Positions 6,102-11,955 of a stretch of 11,955 bases of DNA are shown here, one piece after another (the first letter of the stretch is position 1; the number at the start of each line of letters is the position of its first letter). The stretch spans positions 1-11,955 of the forward strand of contig JAHHTE010000048.1 of the NCBI GenBank assembly GCA_020024815.1, given 5' to 3'. A program made the translations under genes and the position numbers. The notes beneath the pieces were generated by a model, which had not been told where the DNA came from, ran no database searches, and saw nothing but the letters and a program-made list of their open reading frames with translations. This stretch comes from Mailhella sp. GTDB taxonomy: Bacteria; Desulfobacterota; Desulfovibrionia; Desulfovibrionales; Desulfovibrionaceae.

Positions 6102-6130
6102 ATAAAAATAAAGTTCTGAATAACGTTTTT

Positions 6131-7429
6131 TTATTCTTTTTTGATAACTTCAATATTTCTTGTTAGGTACATCATAACATAAAGAACTGCCATAAGTAAG
6201 GAAGTGCCAGCTATGAGTGCGTATTGTTCCATTTTGAGGATAGAAAAGAGAACGACATATATGCCAGTTAGAAATGCGAACATTCCTAAACCATAATTTT
6301 TATTTCTTGTTACGGCTTTGATGTATAGGGAGTTTGGAATAATAACCATGAAACTAGCTATAAGATATGCTATATTAAAGCTAAAATATTCTGACATGGA
6401 AAGTAAAACTAAATAAAATAAGGTAAGAGAAAAGCCTACTACACCGTATTGAACATAGTGTGTAAATCTTTTGCTTGTTACTTCAAAAATATAAACAACA
6501 AAAAGGCTTAGCATGATGAAAAGCATACTGTATTTTACTGCACGCATTACTTGTCTATAATGGGTTACGCCTTCATATAAATTGGCTGTTATTTGTCCTT
6601 CGCTAAGGTTACTATAATATTTATCAGGAAAATGTTGCTTGTAGTTTCTAACAAAAGAAGATACTTCCCATTTTGCTTTAAAGCCATTGTTATCTATTAC
6701 TTTTTCATTAGGCAATATGCCACTAAAACTTGGTGATTTCCAAGGGGAACTTATTTCAAAAATATTTTCTTTTCCGAATGGTAAAAGATTGATTCCTACA
6801 TTGCCCCGTAAATTTAATTTAATGGAAAAATGAATAGTATCTTTTTGCATTAAGTCTTGTGTTATTCTGCCAGAAATTCCTTTATGCAATCCTTGTTGGT
6901 TTACTCCAGTACCTGATTCTAAGTTTATTGGTTCATTTTCTATTGTAAATTCCTTGATTTTCATAATTGATTTTGTATCTGTTATGCCAAGTCCTATACT
7001 TATGGTATTAGGATTAATATCCGCAGGTAATATATTGTTTAAATTAGGAAAAGTTCCTTCTATATTTATATCACCATTATATACTGTTGTTTTATAAATA
7101 CCTCTTTGACGTTCTTCGTCTTGTAAATATATTTTCATGGATAGTGTATCAGGCAATACTAAATAATTTCCGGTTCGATTGGTTTTTATTGAATTATCAG
7201 AAGAAAGTTTAATTTCTTCATTATCATAATTAATAATTAAAAATGCTCCTGCTATGGTTTGTTTGCTTCCCCATTCATCGCCTATTTTTTCTACCATATC
7301 CATATAGGAATAGTTTCTTTCTGAAATAATGCTGTCAATAAAAAACATGGGGATTTGTAATAAGATAGCAAGAACAAAAAGAAAAATTATCTTTTTGACA
7401 AGTGAATTATTATCTTTTAAATTTAACAT
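6131..7429 (-). CDS. creD: CreD family inner-membrane protein, 432 aa
   Basis: CreD proteins are integral inner-membrane proteins linked to cell-envelope stress; in enterobacteria creD is a target of the CreBC two-component system, but the biochemical role is not known. Seen here: an N-terminal membrane anchor about 12-32 (KKIIFLFVLAILLQIPMFFI), the family signature after it (ERNYSYMDMVEKIGDEWGSKQ), a large periplasmic beta-rich part about 60-290, and five or so membrane helices from about 300 to 422, including the typical HYVQYGVVGFSLTLFYLVLL and SEYFSFNIAYLIA blocks. ATG 7429 is preceded by AAAGG at 6 bases. No creB/creC-like gene is in the window. It lies 119 bases from the upstream acylase gene in AT-rich DNA that could hold its own promoter (a TATAAA box near 7490). 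Confidence 0.9.
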   Translation of the reverse strand: MLNLKDNNSLVKKIIFLFVLAILLQIPMFFIDSIISERNYSYMDMVEKIGDEWGSKQTIAGAFLIINYDNEEIKLSSDNSIKTNRTGNYLVLPDTLSMKIYLQDEERQRGIYKTTVYNGDINIEGTFPNLNNILPADINPNTISIGLGITDTKSIMKIKEFTIENEPINLESGTGVNQQGLHKGISGRITQDLMQKDTIHFSIKLNLRGNVGINLLPFGKENIFEISSPWKSPSFSGILPNEKVIDNNGFKAKWEVSSFVRNYKQHFPDKYYSNLSEGQITANLYEGVTHYRQVMRAVKYSMLFIMLSLFVVYIFEVTSKRFTHYVQYGVVGFSLTLFYLVLLSMSEYFSFNIAYLIASFMVIIPNSLYIKAVTRNKNYGLGMFAFLTGIYVVLFSILKMEQYALIAGTSLLMAVLYVMMYLTRNIEVIKKE

Positions 7430-7548
7430 ACCATACCTTTATTTTGAACTTTTTGTTATTCATTATTTTAATATAATCTCATATCTATTTTATAATAGCA
7501 AGAATAATTTATTTAGCTTTTTCCGTATGTTATAAGAATAATTTGTTT

Positions 7549-8622
7549 TTATTGGTGTTCTATGTATGGGGTAAAGTGTACTTTTTCTAAGCCTTGATTG
7601 GTTTGTTCTATTAAATTAGCTTGCATAGGCTTTTTATATTTTTCTAATTCTTTGATATTAATACTTATTTCTGTGAATGTTTCCATGTTACGGAATTTAA
7701 AAATTCCTGTGTTATGATTATACATATATTCTGTCCAAGTAGGGTAACAGTTGCCACTTTCTTCATCAATAATGCCTTGTGGTACAAGATTGCCTGCGTC
7801 AAAAAGAGCTTGTATTTTTCCCTCAATTTGTTTTTGTGTGGCATTTGGAGGAAAAGATAATCTTTCCGTATGATAAAGCCCGCGTAACATTCTTGCTTGT
7901 GAACTTATGGAATTAGGTATTTTTGTATTGGTTTGGGGTGATTTTAAATCAAATTTTGCTATATATTTTCTATGTTCTTCTTGTAAAGGTGAATTGGTCA
8001 TTACTCGTAAATCACTTTTTGCCGTACCTTTGTGAATTACTGTTTTCCCGTTTTCTCCTAATTGGATAAGTGTAATTTTTCCATACTTATCTTGCACAGA
8101 ATAATGCAAACCATGTTGATAACCGTTTATTCCGTCTTGCCATGCTTCTATAAATTCTCCTTTTTCATAGGCTTGTAAAAATTCATCAACTGTTTTAAAA
8201 TTTTCAGCTATAAAACTCGGAATATCTTTAAAATTTATAGCTGGTTTTTGCGTGTCTTGATGTTTTTTTATAAAAGGAAAGCTATCCTCTAAATATAAAA
8301 CAGATACTGATAATCCCTCTATATTGATGGCTTCTGAATTTGCATAGCCAAAAAGATTTGGTTCTTCTATGGCAAGGGTTGTATATTTTGTTTTCCAAGT
8401 TGCAGGGGTTTGATAATGGCTATTTTTGATAGAACGTGTTCTGCGTTCTATATTTTTAGGGTGGATAACAGCTATCCCGCCTAACTTATCTTGCCAGTCA
8501 AGTGAACGTATTGTATATACGCCCTTTGGTGTTTCAAATGTTATACGCGAGCAAGCTTGTGTTTCTTGAGGTTGTAAGAGTAAGCCTAAAACTAAACAAA
8601 AATATATTTTTTTTAAATGCAT
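7549..8622 (-). CDS. Secreted choloylglycine hydrolase/penicillin V acylase family protein, 357 aa
   Basis: Ntn-hydrolase of the linear amide C-N hydrolase family (bile salt hydrolases, penicillin V acylases, some acyl-homoserine lactone acylases). A signal peptide covers 1-23 (KKIYFCLVLGLLL core, ending TQA); cleavage would leave C24 (CSRITF) as the N-terminal nucleophile, as the family requires. Other expected active-site residues are visible: R39 and D42 (TIRSLDWQ), N100 (INIEGLSV), N210 (VMTNSPL) and R244 (SQARMLRG). So the enzyme looks intact and should act in the periplasm or outside the cell. The substrate cannot be told from sequence by eye; bile salts, penicillin V or N-acyl amino compounds are all possible. 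AAGGA lies 6 bases before ATG 8622. A weak promoter TTACTT-N16-TACAAT is seen upstream, with the -10 at 8654-8649. Confidence 0.9.
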   Translation of the reverse strand: MHLKKIYFCLVLGLLLQPQETQACSRITFETPKGVYTIRSLDWQDKLGGIAVIHPKNIERRTRSIKNSHYQTPATWKTKYTTLAIEEPNLFGYANSEAINIEGLSVSVLYLEDSFPFIKKHQDTQKPAINFKDIPSFIAENFKTVDEFLQAYEKGEFIEAWQDGINGYQHGLHYSVQDKYGKITLIQLGENGKTVIHKGTAKSDLRVMTNSPLQEEHRKYIAKFDLKSPQTNTKIPNSISSQARMLRGLYHTERLSFPPNATQKQIEGKIQALFDAGNLVPQGIIDEESGNCYPTWTEYMYNHNTGIFKFRNMETFTEISINIKELEKYKKPMQANLIEQTNQGLEKVHFTPYIEHQ

Positions 8623-8707
8623 ATAGTATCCTTTTTTATTTTTAGTTAATTGTAAAAACCAAGAGCGACAAAGTAAGTTACGGATAAAGACAGTGTTCCC
8701 CTAATTT

Positions 8708-8735
8708 CCCTCAATTAGGTAAATTTATTGAAACA
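8708..8735 (+). repeat. Second copy of the dispersed intergenic repeat
   Basis: Matches the minus strand of 268-241 at 26 of 28 bases. Here it is single and not part of a self-complementary hairpin as it is at 223-259. It lies between hypF and the acylase gene, upstream of the latter. Confidence 0.6.
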
Positions 8736-8758
8736 TATTAAAAGTTTTTGAAAGAGGA

Positions 8759-8794
8759 TTAGGGGGAAAACTTTTGCAAAAGTTTTCCCCCTAA
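8759..8794. terminator. 36-base perfect palindrome downstream of hypF
   Basis: Bases 8759-8794 are fully self-complementary (left half TTAGGGGGAAAACTTTTG), giving a stem of about 16 bp with a tetraloop. It begins 15 bases past the hypF stop and is the likely end of that transcript. A T-run precedes rather than follows it on the minus strand, so the mechanism may differ from a standard intrinsic terminator. Confidence 0.6.
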
Positions 8795-8809
8795 AAAATT
8801 CCATTAAAA

Positions 8810-11257
8810 TTATTGCTCATTAAAACTTGCGTAAAAAGCTTGTCCTAAGCTTATGCAAGCATCTCCAACTGGGGTATTTTTTGGGAAAAGTAATGTGTAT
8901 GTATTTTTTAATTTTTGGCTTATAGTTTTTAATAAAATTTCATTATTAAAGACACCACCTGAAAGAATAAGTGTATTGCTTTGATATTGGTTTTGTATTG
9001 TTTTTAACAGTTCAATATAATTTTGTATAAGTGTTAAATGAAAAATTTTAGCTAATTCTGCTTGTACTTCAAGGGTGTTTGAAAAATTATTTTGTTTGAA
9101 AAGTTGGTAAATTTGAGCATAAAGAAAGGCTGTATCAATTTCCCATAAACTTTGATTATTTTGTATTCGTTCATCTTGGTTTGTTGTATATTCAAAAAAT
9201 TTTGTTTGTAGGCTTGTAGTATGAGAAGAATTGCTTGCTATATCTTCTAAAATAATAGCAGCTTGACCTTCATAACTTGTTTGCGTGCATAATCCTAAAA
9301 GAGCAGAAATTGCATCAAAAAGCCGACCACAACCAGAACTCAAAGGACAATTAATATTTTTTTCTAGCATAGTTTCACAAAGCATAATTTCTTTTGGGTC
9401 TTGATTTTGAAAAGGGAGTGTATCTTGAGAAGATAAATAGTTACTTTCTTGTGCTTTTTTATGTAAAGCAAAGGCAATACGCCATGGTTCAAAAGTTGCT
9501 TTATCTCCACCAATTAATGGAATTGGACTTAAGCTTGCAAGGCGTATATGTTTTTTCTTTTTAGGTTCAAGATAAAATAATTCACTACCCCAAATAGTTT
9601 TATCAAGTCCTAAACCTGTTCCATCTAAAATTAAGGCAAGGTAAGGAGTATCTAAAAGTGTTTCTTGTTCTGCTAAAACAGAATAGGCATGAGCAATGTG
9701 GTGTTGAACTTGGATAAAAGGAATATTTTTTTGTATACTATATTCTTGGGCTATGTGTGTACTTGGAAAGTCTGGATGTAAATCTGTTACAACAGCTTTA
9801 GGAGTTACTTCTAAAAGTTTTTGTAAATGATTTGCAGTTTCTTCAAAAAAATCGATAACTTCTAAATTATCTAAATCGCCAATATGCTGGCTTTGATAGG
9901 CTTCATTTTCTTTTGTAAAAGTAAAAGTATTTTTTAAAAATGCACCTGTGGCAAAAATAGATTTTTTATATTGGAGATTTTTAGGGAAAAATATTGGACT
10001 TGGTACATATCCTCTTGCTCTACGCAAATAAATAGTAGTTGGAAGTTGCTCGTGTTTGCTATTTTCAAGGGGTAAACATACAGAATCATCAACACGGATT
10101 AAAATATCTCGGTTATGAAAAAGATAATAATCTGTAATGCTTGTTAGGTCATGCAAAGCTTGTCGGTTTTGTATGCAAATTGGTTTACCACCTTGATTGG
10201 CTGATGTCATAATAAGAGCTTTAGGGGCTTGACAATTTGCTCCTACAAGTTCGGGGGAAAAAAGTAATAAATGTAAAGGGGTATATGCAAGCATTATCCC
10301 AATTCTTTTTGTATCGGGGTGTATGCTTTTGGGAAGATTTTTATCTTTTAAAGGACAAAGAACAATAGGTGCTGCCATTGAACATAAAATTTCTTCTGCT
10401 TCTTGTGATATATAAGCAATTTTTTTGGCTTGCTCTATATCTTTGACCATAATGGCAAAAGCTTTATGTGGACGATTTTTACGTTTTCTCAATTCTTGTA
10501 TATTTGTTTCATTATAAGCATCAACAGCTAATTGAAATCCACCAAGACCTTTTATGGCGATGATTTTTCCTTGAGAAAGTAATTCTAAACTTTTTTGTAT
10601 GGCTTGGTTTTGAGTTGCTATGATATTTTGATTTTGTGGATATGGAAGGGGATTTTTTTGTGTTGTATTTTTTCCGTCAGTTAACCATAGTAAAGGCCCA
10701 CAATTTGCACAAGCATTGGGTTGAGCATGAAATCTTCTATCAAGAGGATTTGTATATTCTTTTGTGCAATCATCACACAAAGGAAAACAAGACATTGTAG
10801 TAACTGGTCTATCATAAGGAATAGATTTAGTTATTGTATAACGAGGTCCACATGAGGTGCAATTTGTAAATGCATAAGCATATCGTTTATTATGAGGATT
10901 AAAAATATCCTTTTTGCAATCATCACAAATGGCAACATCTGGACTTACTAAAACACTATGGCCTTGATGTTCACCTTGTAATGAATGAATGATAGTAAAT
11001 AATTCTTCGGTTTTTTGTGGAATAATATTTGTTTTTTCGTGGGAAGAAATTTTGGCAAGTGGGGGTAGTTTTTGTGAAAAATCTTGATTAAATTGTTGTA
11101 TATTTTGTACTGTACCTTGTATTTCAATAACAACACCTTTTGGTGTATTTTGCACAAAACCAGTGAGATTATTTTCTAAAGCAATTCTATATACAAAAGG
11201 ACGAAAACCAACGCCCTGTACTTGACCTTTTATAATATGTTGTTCTCGTATTATCAT
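8810..11257 (-). CDS. hypF: HypF carbamoyltransferase for [NiFe]-hydrogenase maturation, 815 aa
   Basis: HypF uses carbamoyl phosphate and ATP to make the carbamoyl adenylate that is passed to HypE, the first step in building the cyanide ligands of the [NiFe] site; it is cytoplasmic. Domains: acylphosphatase 1-90 (GQVQGVGFRPF, R19; GFVQN, N37); two zinc-finger halves with C111/C114, C133/C136, C161/C164, C183/C186; YrdC-like domain about 215-405 (IKGLGGFQLA, KNRPHKAFAIMV, MTSANQGG); Kae1-like domain about 430-815 with metal ligands H518 and H522 (QHHIAHAYS), LDGTGLG at 543-549, GGDKATFEPWR, LSGGVFNN and D799 (PVGDACISLGQA). All are intact; length is slightly above the usual 750-800. No other hyp or hydrogenase gene is in the window. 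No ribosome binding site is seen, and the candidate promoter predicts a leader of about 10 nt. Confidence 0.96.
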   Translation of the reverse strand: MIIREQHIIKGQVQGVGFRPFVYRIALENNLTGFVQNTPKGVVIEIQGTVQNIQQFNQDFSQKLPPLAKISSHEKTNIIPQKTEELFTIIHSLQGEHQGHSVLVSPDVAICDDCKKDIFNPHNKRYAYAFTNCTSCGPRYTITKSIPYDRPVTTMSCFPLCDDCTKEYTNPLDRRFHAQPNACANCGPLLWLTDGKNTTQKNPLPYPQNQNIIATQNQAIQKSLELLSQGKIIAIKGLGGFQLAVDAYNETNIQELRKRKNRPHKAFAIMVKDIEQAKKIAYISQEAEEILCSMAAPIVLCPLKDKNLPKSIHPDTKRIGIMLAYTPLHLLLFSPELVGANCQAPKALIMTSANQGGKPICIQNRQALHDLTSITDYYLFHNRDILIRVDDSVCLPLENSKHEQLPTTIYLRRARGYVPSPIFFPKNLQYKKSIFATGAFLKNTFTFTKENEAYQSQHIGDLDNLEVIDFFEETANHLQKLLEVTPKAVVTDLHPDFPSTHIAQEYSIQKNIPFIQVQHHIAHAYSVLAEQETLLDTPYLALILDGTGLGLDKTIWGSELFYLEPKKKKHIRLASLSPIPLIGGDKATFEPWRIAFALHKKAQESNYLSSQDTLPFQNQDPKEIMLCETMLEKNINCPLSSGCGRLFDAISALLGLCTQTSYEGQAAIILEDIASNSSHTTSLQTKFFEYTTNQDERIQNNQSLWEIDTAFLYAQIYQLFKQNNFSNTLEVQAELAKIFHLTLIQNYIELLKTIQNQYQSNTLILSGGVFNNEILLKTISQKLKNTYTLLFPKNTPVGDACISLGQAFYASFNEQ

Positions 11258-11274
11258 AATTATTTTTATGATAA
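11251..11274. promoter_or_regulatory. Inverted repeat over the hypF start, possible operator
   Basis: TTATCAT (11251-11257) and ATGATAA (11268-11274) are inverted copies spaced by 10 bases, covering the hypF start codon and abutting the -10 box. An overlapping symmetric pair, ATAATTAT at 11256-11263 and 11271-11278, is also present. Metal regulators of the Fur or NikR type bind AT-rich palindromes, and nickel or iron control of hypF would make sense, but AT-rich DNA gives such symmetry by chance. Confidence 0.3.
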
Positions 11275-11303
11275 TTATAAGATTTAGGCAAGAAAAAAGG
11301 CAA
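11274..11303 (-). promoter_or_regulatory. hypF: Candidate hypF promoter
   Basis: On the minus strand TTGCCT (11303-11298), 18 bases, consensus TATAAT (11279-11274). The predicted start near 11267 leaves only about 10 bases before the ATG. The -35 box lies in the terminator stem of the upstream gene. Confidence 0.5.
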
Positions 11304-11318
11304 GCTATTGCTTGCCTT
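11292..11318 (-). terminator. Rho-independent terminator of the acidic-protein gene
   Basis: On the minus strand AAGGCAAGC - AATA - GCTTGCCTT (11318-11310 and 11305-11297) is a 9-bp stem running into TTTTTTC. It starts just 3 bases past the stop codon of the gene at 11322 and separates it from hypF. Confidence 0.85.
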
Positions 11319-11321
11319 AGT

Positions 11322-11955
11322 TTATATATCTATATTGAATTTTGCTTTGTGAGCTTGTGGAGTAACTTTTCCTCGTGCTTCTTGAAATTCTTTATCTTTT
11401 TCTTCATCTGTTTTTTCTACAATTTCTTCACCTTCTGTTTTATTTAGGTTGAAGTGTATTGTTTTTTTCTTAAAGAATTTTATAAGTTTATTTTTTATAC
11501 AATCTTCATCACCGTCTACACATTCATTATCAGAGTCGTGGTCATCTGCTTTTCGCATACTAAAGGATAAATCTTCTGGTGTATCTGTATTAATTACAAA
11601 ATCTTCATCACTTTTTTTCTGTGGAGCTGTTTTAGATAATGAAAAAATTAATTCTTTTGGTAATTCTGAATCATAATCATAGCTATCATCAAAAGCTTGA
11701 TCTTTATCTACTTTTGAAGCATGTTTTGCTAAATTAAATTCATATTCATTTGTTTTTTCTTCTTCATCAATAAGATTTAAATTTTGACCATCAAATGCAA
11801 CATCTGCTTCTGGATTTTCACGTCTTTTATGTGTAATTTTTTCAGAAGAATTTTTTGATTTTTGCATTTTTTCTGATGGTTCTAAACCTTCTAATAAAAA
11901 TTTATTTTGAATTGAATCACGTAAATCTTCAAGTGGGTTATTACTTGTAATAACT
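11322..11955 (-). CDS. Acidic low-complexity protein of unknown function, 3' part only
   Basis: I do not recognise a family. The frame is open to the right edge of the window (29 codons upstream of the first internal ATG at 11867, beginning VITSNNPLEDLRDSIQ), so this is a 5'-truncated CDS of at least 210 residues and ATG 11867 need not be the start. The visible part is rich in Asp, Glu, Lys and Ser, has no membrane segment or signal peptide, and looks disordered. It carries a recurring short motif, hydrophobic-x-Phe-(Asn/Ser)-(Leu/Met/Ile)-x-Lys: counted from M at 11867, YEFNLAK 42-48, LIFSLSK 73-79, LSFSMRK 100-106, IHFNLNK 137-143, and a C-terminal KFNIDI 176-181. Two of these are longer matches (LPKELIFSLSK and TPEDLSFSMRK). 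A basic patch, KLIKFFKKK, lies at 127-135. It has its own terminator after the stop. Confidence 0.75.
   Translation of the reverse strand, partial: VITSNNPLEDLRDSIQNKFLLEGLEPSEKMQKSKNSSEKITHKRRENPEADVAFDGQNLNLIDEEEKTNEYEFNLAKHASKVDKDQAFDDSYDYDSELPKELIFSLSKTAPQKKSDEDFVINTDTPEDLSFSMRKADDHDSDNECVDGDEDCIKNKLIKFFKKKTIHFNLNKTEGEEIVEKTDEEKDKEFQEARGKVTPQAHKAKFNIDI

Noticed and set aside
5136..6130. A csn2 or cas4 gene, or an anti-CRISPR gene, near the array
   Set aside because: The non-array DNA here holds only hairpins and no credible open reading frame.
7639..7651. Possible self-targeting by spacer 7 inside the acylase gene
   Set aside because: Only 13 low-complexity bases match and the rest of the spacer does not, so it is not a credible target.

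Overview
The window is AT-rich (roughly one third G+C by eye) and carries a complete type II-C CRISPR-Cas locus on its left half, followed on the right by four chromosomal genes that all read on the minus strand. HypF suggests a bacterium with [NiFe] hydrogenase. The C-N hydrolase has a Sec-type signal peptide and CreD is an inner-membrane protein, which fits a Gram-negative cell. Several intergenic G-run/C-run hairpins of the GGGGGAAAACTTTT type resemble intergenic terminators I associate with Desulfovibrionaceae. A low-GC, anaerobic, possibly gut-associated relative of that group is my best guess, but it is an inference and not a firm assignment.

Layout. 1-295: intergenic DNA with hairpins and one copy of a dispersed repeat. 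296-404 (minus): a predicted tracrRNA made of a 32-nt anti-repeat, a 10-bp stem and a Rho-independent terminator. 452-3877 (plus): cas9 (1141 aa, all RuvC and HNH catalytic residues visible). 3861-4226 (plus): cas2, overlapping the end of cas9. 4212-5135 (minus): cas1, tail-to-tail with cas2 and overlapping it. 5156-5250: two strong hairpins between cas1 and the array. 5256-6015: 12 repeats of 36 bp with 11 spacers of 29-30 bp. 6131-7429 (minus): creD. 7549-8622 (minus): a choloylglycine-hydrolase/penicillin V acylase family enzyme with signal peptide. 8810-11257 (minus): hypF. 11322-11955 (minus): the 3' part of a highly acidic, low-complexity protein that runs off the window edge.

How the CRISPR parts fit. 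The anti-repeat fixes transcription polarity: tracrRNA and crRNAs both come from the minus strand. In that orientation each repeat carries TTGCCT-N17-TAAAAC preceded by TGC, the kind of repeat-embedded extended -10 promoter known in Neisseria and Campylobacter II-C arrays. The anti-repeat upstream of cas9 keeps the same promoter with a TAAGAT box, and there it points at cas9. The tracrRNA promoter lies back to back with it, its -35 box touching the cas9 ribosome binding site. Two adjacent spacers (7 and 8) overlap by 12 nt, so they probably came from one invader, and this exposes a candidate PAM-side flank, AGAAAAAG. No csn2 or cas4 is present in the window.
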